A model generated the notes under the pieces. The model saw only the letters and a list, made by a program, of their open reading frames with translations, made no database searches and had not been told where the DNA came from. Positions 1 to 9,955 of a DNA stretch of 64,000 nucleotides are shown piece by piece (positions within the stretch are counted from its first letter, which is position 1; each line of letters opens with the position of its first letter). The position numbers were made by a program, and so were the translations under genes. Origin of the DNA: Geminicoccus harenae (lineage in GTDB: Bacteria; Pseudomonadota; Alphaproteobacteria; Geminicoccales; Geminicoccaceae); contig NZ_JABGCL010000021.1 of NCBI RefSeq assembly GCF_019800005.1, positions 36,847-100,846 on the forward strand, read 5' to 3'.

Positions 1-98
1 GCGCCGGCGACGCTCGCCCAGGACATCCAACCTTCAGAAGCAATCAATTCGGACTTGATCAACCGAGAAGTAGCAACCTGTTCAATCGTGTCCGCCAT
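1..98 (-). CDS. Possible N-terminus of an unknown protein, cut by the window edge
   Basis: An ATG at 98 on the minus strand follows an AAGGACGGG ribosome-binding site and opens a frame of 32 codons that runs off the left edge. It begins MADTIEQVATSRLIKSEL. I recognise no family. Third codon positions are less GC-rich than in neighbouring genes, which counts against a typical core gene. If real, it is divergent from the ABC importer and the roughly 185 bp between them would hold both promoters. Confidence 0.3.
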   Translation of the reverse strand, partial: MADTIEQVATSRLIKSELIASEGWMSWASVAG

Positions 99-283
99 GT
101 CCCGTCCTTGTTTACGAGAAATGGCTTGTTCTACCGAAATTCATGTCGCCGTAGAAGAGGCAGTCCCCCTGGGAAGGGAGCAGTGTCGGCGCGTTGACAG
201 GTAGGCTGGAACCGATACGGTTCGCAGGGGGCGATTCGGATCCACGATCCGGACCGGCATATCCTGACGACAGGGAGGAGCTC

Positions 284-1978
284 ATGGCCGATCGTGAGAA
301 CAGGATTCATCCGTTCATCCCGAAGCTCGTCGACCAGTACGAGCAGCGCAAGGTCGACCGGCGCGAGTTCCTACGGACCTCGACGCTGCTCGGCCTGTCG
401 GCGGCCACCGCCTACGGCATTGTCGGCAGGATCGACGGACCCGGCTTCGTCCCGCAGGCCCGCGCCCAGGACGCGACGCCCAAGAAGGGCGGCATCGTCC
501 GGGTGTCGATCCGCATCCCGGACCTGTCGACGCCGCACATCTTCTCCTGGGTTTACGACAGCAACTCGGTCCGGCAGTGCAACGACTACCTGACCCGTAC
601 CGGCGTCGACAATATCACGGTGCCGTGGCTCCTGGAGAACTGGGAGGCTTCCGACGACCTGAAGACCTGGACGCTCCGGCTGCGCAAGGACGTCAAGTGG
701 TCGAACGGCGAGCAGTTCGTCGCCGACCATGCGATCTGGAACCTCAAGCACATGCTGGACCCGGCCACCGGCTCGTCGGTGCTGGGCCTGTTCAGCGGCT
801 TCCTGGTGGAGGACAAGGACACCGGCCAGAAGGACGCGGACGGCAACCCGGTCATGACGACCGATTACTGGGACGCCAACGCGATCGAGAAGAAGGACGA
901 CTTCACCATCGTCCTGAACGGCAAGGGCCCGCAGATGGCGGTGCCGGAGAACCTGTTCCACTATCCGGCCTTCATGCTCTGGCCCGAAGACAACGGGAAG
1001 TGGGGCGTGGGCTCGCCCGGCACCGGCCCGTTCGATCCGGCCGTGATCGAGACCGGCAAGCGGGCGGTGTTCAAGGCGCGCGAGGGCTACTGGGGCGAGG
1101 GCCCCTATCTGGACGAGCTCCACTTCATCGACCACGGCGACGATCCCTCGGCGCAGGTCGCGGCGATGGCGTCCAGGCAGGCCGACGGCATGTACGAGGC
1201 CTCGGTGACCCAGTACGAGGTCCTCAAGCAGATGCCGCACCTGGAGCTCTACCAGGGCGTGTCGGCGCAGACCGGCGTGGCGCGGGTCCATCCGATCAAG
1301 CCGTTCGATGATGCCCGGGTCCGCAAGGCGCTGCGCCTCGCGGTGGACACGCCCAAGCTCCTGCAACTGGCCCATCTGAACATCGGCGCGCCCGGCGAGC
1401 ACCATCATGTGGCTCCGGTCCATCCGGAATATGCCGATATCGGGCTGATGCAGCAGGACATCGAGGGGGCCAAGAAGCTGCTGGCCGATGCCGGCTACCC
1501 GGACGGCATCGAGGCCGAGATCTCCTGCAAGCAGGACCCGGCCTGGGAGCTGATCGCCGTGCAGGCGATGACCGAGATGTGGAAGCAGGCCGGCATCAAC
1601 GTGAAGATCAACGTGATGCCGTCCTCGGCCTATTGGGACAACTGGACCAAGGTGCCGTTCGGCTTCACCGCCTGGACCCACCGGCCGCTGGGGGTGATGG
1701 TGCTGGGCCTGGCCTACCGCACCGGCGTGCCGTGGAACGAGTCGAACTGGTCGAACAAGAAGTTCGACGAGCTGCTCTCGGTGGCGGAGGGCATCCTGGA
1801 CGTGGAGGAGCGGCGCCAGGCCATGGTGCCGATCGAGGAGCTGATGCTTGAGGAAGGCCCGGCGGTGATCCCGCTGTGGCGCGGCATGTTCACCTTCTGG
1901 GACAAGAAGGTCGGCGGCTTCAAGCAGCACCCGACCAGCTACATCTTCGGCGAGCAGCTCTATCTCAACGAGGCGTGA
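284..1978 (+). CDS. ABC transporter substrate-binding protein, family 5 (peptide/opine type)
   Basis: Periplasmic solute-binding protein (564 aa) that should capture an oligopeptide-like or related solute for the two permeases downstream. The N-terminus has a twin-arginine signal (DRREFLRTS, RR at residues 26-27) followed by a hydrophobic stretch, so Tat export is likely. The body is a typical SBP_bac_5 domain ending with the WKQAGINVKIN-type segment. I chose ATG 284 because GGAGGAG sits 6-10 bases upstream; a TTG at 194 would add 30 residues ahead of the Tat motif. No ATPase gene follows the permeases, so the ATP-binding subunits must lie elsewhere. The substrate cannot be told from sequence. 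Confidence 0.9.
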   Translation: MADRENRIHPFIPKLVDQYEQRKVDRREFLRTSTLLGLSAATAYGIVGRIDGPGFVPQARAQDATPKKGGIVRVSIRIPDLSTPHIFSWVYDSNSVRQCNDYLTRTGVDNITVPWLLENWEASDDLKTWTLRLRKDVKWSNGEQFVADHAIWNLKHMLDPATGSSVLGLFSGFLVEDKDTGQKDADGNPVMTTDYWDANAIEKKDDFTIVLNGKGPQMAVPENLFHYPAFMLWPEDNGKWGVGSPGTGPFDPAVIETGKRAVFKAREGYWGEGPYLDELHFIDHGDDPSAQVAAMASRQADGMYEASVTQYEVLKQMPHLELYQGVSAQTGVARVHPIKPFDDARVRKALRLAVDTPKLLQLAHLNIGAPGEHHHVAPVHPEYADIGLMQQDIEGAKKLLADAGYPDGIEAEISCKQDPAWELIAVQAMTEMWKQAGINVKINVMPSSAYWDNWTKVPFGFTAWTHRPLGVMVLGLAYRTGVPWNESNWSNKKFDELLSVAEGILDVEERRQAMVPIEELMLEEGPAVIPLWRGMFTFWDKKVGGFKQHPTSYIFGEQLYLNEA

Positions 1979-1990
1979 GCCGGCTCAACC

Positions 1991-2013
1991 GGGCGGCCCG
2001 AAGCGGGCCGCCC
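1991..2013 (+). promoter_or_regulatory. Intercistronic hairpin between binding protein and permease
   Basis: A perfect 10-bp stem (GGGCGGCCCG/CGGGCCGCCC) with a 3-base loop starts 12 bases after the binding-protein stop and has no T-tract. Such hairpins commonly protect the 3' end of the binding-protein message, so that protein is made in excess over the permeases. This role is inferred from position and the missing T-run. Confidence 0.55.
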
Positions 2014-2060
2014 CCCGCCTCCCCCGGTAGCCGCAACCTCGCTCGCGGATAGCAACGACG

Positions 2061-3001
2061 ATGCTGAACTTCGTCCTGCGCCGGCTCGGCCAGATGGCAT
2101 TCACGATCATCGTCGCCTCGTTCCTGATCTTCGCCGTTTCCGAATGGACGCCCGGCAGCGTCGCCCGCAAGACGCTCGGGCCCTATGCCACCGAGCAGCA
2201 GGTCCAGATCCTGACGGAGGAACTGGGCCTGGATCGGCCGGTGGTGGTCCGCTACCTCGAGTGGGCCGGCAACATCCTGCAAGGCGATCTCGGCTACTCG
2301 ACCCTCTACAAGCAGCCGGTGGCGCCGATCTTCCGGGACCGGCTGGCCAATACCGCAATGCTGGCGGCGATCGCGTTCGCGATCATCGTGCCGGTCTCGA
2401 TCCTGTTCGGGGTGCTGGCCGGGATGCGCGAAGGCTCGCTCCTGGACCGGGTCATCTCGGTGGCGGCGATCATCTGCACCTCCCTGCCCGAGTTCGCGCT
2501 CGGCGCCTTCCTGTCGTCGATCTTCGTGATCTGGCTGGGCATCCTGCCCGGCACCTCGACCCTGGATCCCGGCAGCGGCTGGAGCATCGCCAGCCAGCTG
2601 GTGCTGCCGGTCATGGTCATGGTGCTCTACGACGCCGGCTACGTGATCCGGATGGTGCGCGCCTCCATGATCGAGGTGATGCTGGCACCCTATATCCGCA
2701 CGGCGATCCTCAAGGGCCTGAGCTTCCCCGACGTGATCCGCCGCCATGCGCTGCGCAACGCGCTGATCGCCCCCTTCACCGTGATCCTGCTGCAGATCAA
2801 CTATCTGATCACCGGTGTGGTGGTGGTGGAGGCAGTGTTCGCCTATCCGGGCTTTGGCCGGATGATGCTGGAGGCGGCACTGAACAAGGACGTGGCGCTG
2901 ATCGAGGCGGGTGCTTTGGTCGCGGTCGCGATCGCGGTCACCACCCAGGTCGCCGGCGACATCGGCTACATGCTCCTCAACCCGCGCATCCGGATCGCGT
3001 G

Positions 3002-3002
<1 letters not shown>
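2061..3002 (+). CDS. ABC transporter permease, DppB/OppB-like
   Basis: Inner-membrane permease (313 aa) of a peptide-type importer. It starts MLNFVLRRLGQMAFTIIVASFLIF, as usual for the DppB family, with about six membrane segments. The later EAVFAYPGFGRMMLEAALNKD region is the typical BPD_transp_1 cytoplasmic-loop and C-terminal signature. Its stop overlaps the start of the next permease by one base (TGATG), so the two are translationally coupled. It pairs with that permease and takes substrate from the binding protein at 284. Confidence 0.9.
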
Positions 3003-3880
<878 letters not shown>

Positions 3881-4008
3881 GGAAAGCGAGCAGGCAAGCG
3901 AGCGAGGAACACAGTCCTAGTTCTCTTGCCTTGGGCTGATGATAGGAATATAAGCAATTCAACTCGGATCGTTAGGATTGCGAGCAGACGAGTTGCGAGG
4001 TCCTGATC

Positions 4009-4332
4009 ATGAGCACCCTCTTGCCTCTGGACGATAACGGGCACCCGATCACGATTCTCGGCTTCGTGCCGCGCGGCACGCAGAAGCTCACGGTCGGCAC
4101 GGCCTCGGTGCGCAGTACCGCCCTGGCCGCCGATATCGCGGTGATCAGCCTGATCGCGACCGGCCCGGTCCGCTTCGAGCTGGGCGGTGCCACGGTAACC
4201 GCGGACGCGGCCACCAGCCCCTATCTGCATCCGGGCGTCTATGTGGACCTGCCCGTGCCGGGCCATGCCAGCCATGTGGCGCTGATCGCCGAGAGCGGCA
4301 CCTGCCAGGCCTATGTGATCGGGCGGACCTGA
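4009..4332 (+). CDS. Hypothetical protein in tailspike-like gene trio
   Basis: A 107-aa protein, probably beta-rich, with no signal peptide or membrane segment. I do not recognise a family. It is separated by one base from the next small gene, and that in turn overlaps the large pectate-lyase-fold protein, so the three are likely cotranscribed. Small partners next to tail-fibre or tailspike proteins are often virion or chaperone proteins, but nothing in this sequence proves that here. The start follows TTGCGAGGTCCTGATC, with a GAGG ribosome-binding site. Confidence 0.6.
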   Translation: MSTLLPLDDNGHPITILGFVPRGTQKLTVGTASVRSTALAADIAVISLIATGPVRFELGGATVTADAATSPYLHPGVYVDLPVPGHASHVALIAESGTCQAYVIGRT

Positions 4333-4333
4333 G

Positions 4334-4531
4334 ATGGCGCTGCGCCTGGGGCTGGCGCAGACCCTGGCATTCTCGGGACAGGTCTCCGCCGAGCTGCTGC
4401 CGCCCGTTTCGCCGCCGCCACCGCCTCCCCCACCGCCGCCGCCGGTCGTCGAGACCAGCTTCCTGCTGGCCGCGAGCGGCGACCCGCTGGTCGACGAGGC
4501 CGGCAACAACCTCGTCTGGGAGAATTCCTGA
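4334..4531 (+). CDS. Small polyproline protein, tailspike-like trio
   Basis: A 65-aa protein with a central run of eleven prolines (about residues 28-38) and a C-terminal half ending DEAGNNLVWEN. The NxLVWEN-type ending recalls short phage tail and collar proteins, but I cannot assign a family. The ATG is 1 base after the previous stop and the stop overlaps the next start by one base. This strict packing supports a real gene despite its low complexity. Confidence 0.5.
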   Translation: MALRLGLAQTLAFSGQVSAELLPPVSPPPPPPPPPPPVVETSFLLAASGDPLVDEAGNNLVWENS

Positions 4532-6387
4532 TGGCCAACCGCCAGATCCACGAGCTGGACGGGGTGACGTCCCTGACCGAAACGGACCGGATCGTCGTCT
4601 CGACCGCCAGCGGCAACCTCACCCGCCGCGCCACGCTGGAAGCCCTGCCCTTCCGGGCGGCCAGGCCCGGTGCCGTGGCGCGCACCCTGCCCGGCAAGCT
4701 GCGCGAGGACGTCTCGGTGCAAGACTTCGGTGCCAAGGGCGACGATGCCGCAGACGACAGCCAAGCCTTCCAGCTCGCCATGGCCTCGGGTGCAAGGACG
4801 ATCCACGTGCCGCCCGGCCGCTACCGGCTGACCGTCCCCGTGCAGGTCCCGAACGGCACCGCGATCGTGGGCCAGGGCCGCGACAGCTCGATCCTGCGCC
4901 TGGACCATGACGGGGTCGGCCTGTTCTTCGGCGCAGGCTTTGCCGCCGGGACGGCCGAATATACCGACGGGACCTGCATCGGCCTGGGCATCACCCTGCG
5001 CGCCACCGCTCAGGCGGCAGCGCTGAAGGTGGCCGGCAACAACTTCATCGGGCGCGACCTGCGCTTTCGCGGCGGCGGGCCGCAGGCCTGGGCGATCGAG
5101 CTGGACCGGTCCAACGACTGGTCGATCGTCGACCTGCTGGCCTGGGGCGATGCCGCCGACGCGTTCGCCGGCAACGGCATCTGGGTGCGCAACTCGACCG
5201 CCGCCGCGGTCAACTACGGCGACGGCTCGCTGCGCCAGGTCTCGATCAAGCTGGGCGGCCCGAACCTAAAGGGGCTGTTCTTCGAGGGTGGCGCCGCGTC
5301 GCCCGGCATCGTCAACAACGTGCTGGTCGCCAAGGCCAACATCGTGGCGCCCGGCCAGACCGGCTGCACGGGCATCCACATCAGGAACGCCCGCCGGCTG
5401 ACCTTCGTCTCGGTCGACCTGGAATCGCTCACCACCGGCGTGCTCGAGGAAGGCACGGCGGCCGCGATGAGCGAGGTGAACTCCTGGCTCGGCACCTTCT
5501 TCCTCGCCAACAGCACGAGCCCGGCCACCGCCTATGCCGACAACAACGGTGCGGTGCCCGGTGCCGTGCGGCACCGTAGCTTCCTCGGCTGCGACAACTT
5601 CCCGGCACTGACCGCGACCTTTGCCGACGGCGACACCATGCTGCCGCGCGGGATGTGGCTGAGCTCCACCACCACCGGGCTGCCGGCGGTGCGGACGACC
5701 GAAGCCGCCGGGGCACTACGGGTCGATCGCGGTGCCGCGGCCTACATCCAGTTCGGCGCGCCCGCCACCGGCAACAACTCCCGGGTGACCTGCGGCGTGG
5801 ACGGGCTCAGCGCGCCCTATGACTCGACCCTGTATCTGGGCGACACCAACATCCGCAAGGTGACGGTGGAGCCGGTCCTGCACATGAACGAGCGCAACGC
5901 CGCGCCGCCCATGCAGACCGACTTCATGCTGACCTTCGCGGACGGCAACCCCACCTCCGGCGGCTGGAACCCGGCCTATGACCGGGGCCTGTACCTGCGG
6001 GCCGGGGGGAGTTGGCACCGGCTGCAGGACAGCCGAATGAAGGGCTGGGTGGCGGTCAACGAGCAGACCGGTGCCACCTATACGCTGGCGGCAACCGATG
6101 TCGGCGACTGGGTGGAGATGAAAGGCACGGCTGCCAAGACGGTAACGGTGCCGTCCCTGCCCTCCGTGCCGGGTGCGTCGGGCACCAAGCCGCCTGGCGG
6201 CACCAACGTGATCTCCGGCCGGAAGATCTATTGCGAGACGAGCGTCGGCCAGGTGGACAGCGGTACCGTAACGCTCGTGCCGGCGAGCGGCGTGGTGATC
6301 GAGGGACCGACCTCCACCAGCGCCGATGGCCAGACCCTGGTGCTGCGCTGGGTGACGGCGACCCTGGTGCGCACCCGGCTCGTCTGA
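4531..6387 (+). CDS. Pectate-lyase-fold tailspike-like protein
   Basis: A 618-aa protein. Residues 1-45 (ANRQIHELDGVTSLTETDR) resemble the attachment segments of phage tail fibres. Residues from about 65 carry VSVQDFGAKGDDAADDSQAFQ, the entry motif of the Pectate_lyase_3/GH55-like right-handed beta-helix family, and the middle is rich in the short beta repeats expected of that fold. It has no signal peptide. Proteins of this kind bind or cut polysaccharide as phage tailspikes, or are injection or surface proteins. No capsid, terminase or tail-tube gene lies in the window, so this could be an isolated phage module or a surface-acting host protein. Catalytic residues cannot be assigned by eye. 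Confidence 0.7.
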   Translation: MANRQIHELDGVTSLTETDRIVVSTASGNLTRRATLEALPFRAARPGAVARTLPGKLREDVSVQDFGAKGDDAADDSQAFQLAMASGARTIHVPPGRYRLTVPVQVPNGTAIVGQGRDSSILRLDHDGVGLFFGAGFAAGTAEYTDGTCIGLGITLRATAQAAALKVAGNNFIGRDLRFRGGGPQAWAIELDRSNDWSIVDLLAWGDAADAFAGNGIWVRNSTAAAVNYGDGSLRQVSIKLGGPNLKGLFFEGGAASPGIVNNVLVAKANIVAPGQTGCTGIHIRNARRLTFVSVDLESLTTGVLEEGTAAAMSEVNSWLGTFFLANSTSPATAYADNNGAVPGAVRHRSFLGCDNFPALTATFADGDTMLPRGMWLSSTTTGLPAVRTTEAAGALRVDRGAAAYIQFGAPATGNNSRVTCGVDGLSAPYDSTLYLGDTNIRKVTVEPVLHMNERNAAPPMQTDFMLTFADGNPTSGGWNPAYDRGLYLRAGGSWHRLQDSRMKGWVAVNEQTGATYTLAATDVGDWVEMKGTAAKTVTVPSLPSVPGASGTKPPGGTNVISGRKIYCETSVGQVDSGTVTLVPASGVVIEGPTSTSADGQTLVLRWVTATLVRTRLV

Positions 6388-6473
6388 GCGAGCGGCCTCG
6401 GGGCGGGCAGCCGGCCGCCCTGGGGTCGCCATCGCCGCAGCATGCAGCCGGAAGAGGATTATCTCATCTGCTT

Positions 6474-6486
6474 CTTATACTATAAG
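6474..6486. promoter_or_regulatory. AT-rich palindrome upstream of RTX gene
   Basis: CTTATA-C-TATAAG is a perfect inverted repeat in the only AT-rich patch of this neighbourhood, 48 bases before the RTX start. It may be an operator or overlap a -10 element. No matching factor is known. Confidence 0.25.
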
Positions 6487-6534
6487 TTGATAATTCGCTT
6501 TTTCATCGCTTCTAGGTTGCATACGAGGAACGGC

Positions 6535-7461
6535 ATGACCCTATATATCCAGCTCACCGACGATAATCGGACCTTCACCCTTTCCGGGACGCCCACCCAG
6601 CACATGGTGGTGTATGGCAGCCAGGGCGACGACCGGATCACCGACAGTCATGCCGGCCCGCGCACCTCACTGCTGGATGGCCGCGGCGGCGACGACGTGA
6701 TCATCGGCGGAGCCCACACCCGCGAGATCCGCGGCGGCGACGGTGACGACTTCATGTCGGTCAAGGGCCGGAGCGTCATCGTCAATGGCGGAGCCGGCTA
6801 CGACACCGTACAGCTCAATACCGAGCTCTACGACCTCCTGGGGGATGAAGGTGTCGTCTATCTCGGCAGCGGGACCCCGACCGCCCTGCTGGCCGAGGCC
6901 GGCCTCAACGATGATCCGGCGCATTGCCATGCCCTGTCCGCGTCCAGCACGGTCGAGCGCATCCAGACCGCGATCTATGACGAGGGGCTTGGCCGGGGCG
7001 GCCTGGACATCATCGGCGACAACGTCGCCAACGTGATCCGCGACGGTGCCGCCGCCAATGTCCTGCATGGTGCTGCCGGCAACGACACCCTCATGGGCTT
7101 TGGCGGCGACGACCGTCTGCTGGGCGGGACGGGCAACGACACGCTGAACGACGGGCTCGGCGCCGACATCCTGTCCGGCGGCAAGGGCGACGACATGCTG
7201 TTCGTCGATGCCGGCGATGTGGCGAGCGGCGGCGCCGGCCGCGACCGGTTCGAGGCCTTCTCCGGCTCGTTCACCATCACCGACTTCGTCAAGGGCGAGG
7301 ACCAGATCCGCCTGGCCGGAGCTTCCGGCGTCAAGGCGATCGATGCCGGCCAGATCGTCTACAGTGCCGGCGGCGCCAGCTACCAGATCACGCTCGGCGG
7401 CAACGTCGACGCGCTCGGCCTCTCGATCGGCCAGGCTCCCGGGAGCGACATCACCTTCTGA
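6535..7461 (+). CDS. RTX-type calcium-binding secreted protein
   Basis: A 308-aa protein with glycine/aspartate-rich nonapeptide repeats (GGxGxDx type) at about residues 40-90 and 170-240, such as GGDDRLLGGTGNDT. In the RTX family these repeats fold into a calcium-bound parallel beta-roll after type I secretion. No N-terminal signal peptide is present, as expected for that route, and the C-terminal part after the repeats would hold the secretion signal. ATG 6535 follows GAGGAACGGC; the frame extends upstream to 6442 without a plausible ribosome-binding site. No type I exporter is nearby. No enzymatic domain is visible, so the role is unknown. Confidence 0.75.
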   Translation: MTLYIQLTDDNRTFTLSGTPTQHMVVYGSQGDDRITDSHAGPRTSLLDGRGGDDVIIGGAHTREIRGGDGDDFMSVKGRSVIVNGGAGYDTVQLNTELYDLLGDEGVVYLGSGTPTALLAEAGLNDDPAHCHALSASSTVERIQTAIYDEGLGRGGLDIIGDNVANVIRDGAAANVLHGAAGNDTLMGFGGDDRLLGGTGNDTLNDGLGADILSGGKGDDMLFVDAGDVASGGAGRDRFEAFSGSFTITDFVKGEDQIRLAGASGVKAIDAGQIVYSAGGASYQITLGGNVDALGLSIGQAPGSDITF

Positions 7462-7496
7462 GCCTGCCAGAATGGGGCTCCAGGAGGGAGCACGGC

Positions 7497-8273
7497 ATGG
7501 CGGAACAGCAGGCTTCGGCAAGGGCGGACAGGCAGGTGCCGATCGTCTGGCTGCACGGTGCCGGCATGGACCGGACCGTGTGGATGCTGGCCGCCCGCGA
7601 TCCTGACCTGCCTTCGGTCCCGAGCTTGGCGCTCGACCTGCCGGGCCACGGCCGCTCGACCGCGCCCGGCTGCGACTCGATCGGGGCCTATGCCCGGTTC
7701 GTCATGGGCGTGCTGGACGAGACGGGCATCGAAGCTGCCTGCCTGGTCGGCCATTCCATGGGCGCGCTGGTGGCGCTGGAGCTGGCTCTGCGTCAGCCGG
7801 AGCGCTGCGCTGGCCTGGTGCTGGCGGGTGCCGCCGCCAGGATGCCGGTCAACCCGGCCCTGATCGAGGCGGCGGAGCACGACCTGCCCAAGGCCGCACG
7901 GATGGTCGCCACCTTCGCCATCGCCCCGGCTGGTCGGCTGGCAGCCCCCGCCACGCCCGGCGTCCGCCTGGCCGGCGGCGGCATGGCCTTGCTGGCGGCT
8001 TCGCGGCCGGGCGTGCTGGCCCGGGACCTGCGGGCCTGCGACGCCGCCCGGCCGGAGCCGGTGCCCCTGCACATGCCGGCCCTGGTGGTGACGGGTGCCA
8101 GGGACCGGATGACGCCGGCCGCCCGGGGTGCCGAGCTCGCCGCGGCACTGGGTGCTGGGCTGGTCCGGATCGAGGGCGCCGGGCACATGATGATGCTGGA
8201 GCGGCCGGCAGCGTTCGCGGCGGCCGTGGTGCCGTTCCTGACGGGCCTTCAGTCGAGCAGCCGGGCACGCTGA
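7497..8273 (+). CDS. Alpha/beta-fold hydrolase
   Basis: A 258-aa serine hydrolase of the alpha/beta superfamily. It has the oxyanion region VWLHGAGMDRTVW near residue 20, the nucleophile elbow GHSMG near residue 85, an acid in TGARDRMTP near 205 and the catalytic His in GAGHMMMLERP near 228. GGAGGG precedes the ATG by 7 bases. Its 3' end overlaps the convergent acyl-CoA ligase gene by 25 bases. The substrate is unknown; small esters or thioesters are typical. Confidence 0.85.
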   Translation: MAEQQASARADRQVPIVWLHGAGMDRTVWMLAARDPDLPSVPSLALDLPGHGRSTAPGCDSIGAYARFVMGVLDETGIEAACLVGHSMGALVALELALRQPERCAGLVLAGAAARMPVNPALIEAAEHDLPKAARMVATFAIAPAGRLAAPATPGVRLAGGGMALLAASRPGVLARDLRACDAARPEPVPLHMPALVVTGARDRMTPAARGAELAAALGAGLVRIEGAGHMMMLERPAAFAAAVVPFLTGLQSSSRAR

Positions 8274-9892
8274 CGCAGCTCGTTCTTCCGCACCCGGCCG
8301 GTCGCGGTCTTGGGCAGCGTGCCGAACACGAAGCGGCGCGGCAGCTTGTAGCTGGCGAGCTGCTGGCGCAGCCAGCGCAGCAGCTTGGCCGGGTCGGGCC
8401 GCCTGGCATCCGGCTTCAGCATCAGGAAGGCGCAAGGCACCTCGCCCCAGACGGGATCCGGTCGGGCCACCACCGCCGCCTCCAGCACGGCCGGATGGCG
8501 CTGGAGCACCTGCTCGACCTCGAGCGAGCTGATGTTCTCGCCGCCCGACACGATGATGTCCTGGACCCGGTCACGAAGCTCGACATAGCCGTCCGCGTGG
8601 ACCACGGCGAGGTCGCCGGTATGGTACCAGCCGCCGGCGAACGCTTCGGCGGTGGCGGCCGGATCCTTCAGGTAGCCGGCCATGACGGTATGGCCGCGCA
8701 GCATGATCTCGCCCAGCGTGGTCGCGTCGTTGGGCACCGGCCGCAGGGTCACGGGATCGGCCACCTGCAGTTCCGGCAGGATCGCGGAGCGCACCCCCTG
8801 GCGGGCCATCATCCGGGCGCGCTCGGGCGACGGCAGGTCCTGCCAGGCCGGCTGCGGTGCCGAGAACATGGCCGGCCCGTGCGCTTCCGCGAGCCCGTAG
8901 GCATGGGTCACCCGGAAGCCCATCGCCTCCATCGCCTCGATGACCGCGTCCGCCGGGGCGGCACTGCCGGTCAGCACCTCCACCGGGCGGCGCAGTACCG
9001 CCAGCACGTTACGCGGGCAATGCACCAGCATGTTCAGGACCGGCGGTGCGGCGAACAGATGGGTGACCTGCTCCTCCACCAGCAGCCGGAAGATCCGGGC
9101 CGGCTCGGGCCGGCGCAGGCAGACATGAGTACCCCCGGCCGCGGTGACCGCCCAGGGCAGGGTCCAGCCGTTGCAGTGGGACATGGACAGCGTGCAGAGA
9201 TGGACGCTGTCGGCGCGCAGCCCGAGCATCAGCGCGCTGCCCAGCGCGTTCAGATACGCGCCGCGATGGTGGCAGATCACGCCCTTGGGCGGCCCGGTGG
9301 TGCCGGAGGTGTAGCAGAGCGAGATGGGCGACCACTCGTCCGCCGGCGGCGGCATCGCTGCCTCCGGGTCGCCCTGGTCGAGCAGTTCCTCATAGGTGAG
9401 CTGGCCCAGCGCCTGGCCGGCCTCCGCCGGGTCGACCAGGTCCACCACCAGGATCGGCCGGGCCAGCCGGCCGAGCGCCTCGCGCACCACCGGCGCATAG
9501 GTCGTGTCGGTGATCAGCACCGTGCTTTCGGCATGGCCGAGGATGGCGGCGAGGGTCACGGCATCCAGCCGGTCGTTCAGGGCGTTCAGGACGGCACCCG
9601 CCATCGGCACGCCGAACTGGCATTCCAGCATGGCCGGGACGTTGGGCAGCAGCACGGAGACGGTGTCGCCCGGCCGCACGCCCAGCCCGCGCAGGCCCGA
9701 GGCCAGGCGGCGGCAGCGGCGGCGGATCTCCGCCCAGCTCCGGCGCTCCTGGCCGTAGATGCAGCCCGTGCGGCCGCCATACACGTCGGCCGCCCAGTCC
9801 AGGAACCCGAGTGGCGTCAGCGCCTGATGGGTGGCGCGCACCTTGTCCAGATCGCGTGCATCGACCCGGTCCCTGCCGCGCTCCATGGCCAT
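8249..9892 (-). CDS. AMP-dependent acyl-CoA ligase
   Basis: A 547-aa adenylate-forming enzyme that activates a carboxylic acid to its acyl-CoA via an acyl-AMP. The P-loop-like motif YTSGTTGPPKGV is at about residue 180, the YGLAEAHGP motif near 305, the YHTGDLAVVHADGYVELRDR hinge near 420 and the catalytic lysine region LPKTATGRVRKNELR at the C-terminus. This pattern fits medium-chain/fatty-acyl-CoA synthetases of the family often labelled AMP-binding or AcsA-like. I chose ATG 9892 (GGGGAGA upstream); a TTG at 9928 would add 12 residues. It converges on the hydrolase gene. Confidence 0.88.
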   Translation of the reverse strand: MAMERGRDRVDARDLDKVRATHQALTPLGFLDWAADVYGGRTGCIYGQERRSWAEIRRRCRRLASGLRGLGVRPGDTVSVLLPNVPAMLECQFGVPMAGAVLNALNDRLDAVTLAAILGHAESTVLITDTTYAPVVREALGRLARPILVVDLVDPAEAGQALGQLTYEELLDQGDPEAAMPPPADEWSPISLCYTSGTTGPPKGVICHHRGAYLNALGSALMLGLRADSVHLCTLSMSHCNGWTLPWAVTAAGGTHVCLRRPEPARIFRLLVEEQVTHLFAAPPVLNMLVHCPRNVLAVLRRPVEVLTGSAAPADAVIEAMEAMGFRVTHAYGLAEAHGPAMFSAPQPAWQDLPSPERARMMARQGVRSAILPELQVADPVTLRPVPNDATTLGEIMLRGHTVMAGYLKDPAATAEAFAGGWYHTGDLAVVHADGYVELRDRVQDIIVSGGENISSLEVEQVLQRHPAVLEAAVVARPDPVWGEVPCAFLMLKPDARRPDPAKLLRWLRQQLASYKLPRRFVFGTLPKTATGRVRKNELRQRARLLD

Positions 9893-9955
9893 CCGCGTCT
9901 CCCCACGAGGCTCCTCCCTCCCCGCCAAAAGCCTACGCCGAAGCCGGCGCAGGTG

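Noticed and set aside
371..1930. Long antisense frame across the ABC binding-protein gene
   Set aside because: It is the reverse frame of a well-conserved gene in high-GC DNA; the protein has no family features and is rich in Arg, His and Ala as shadows are.
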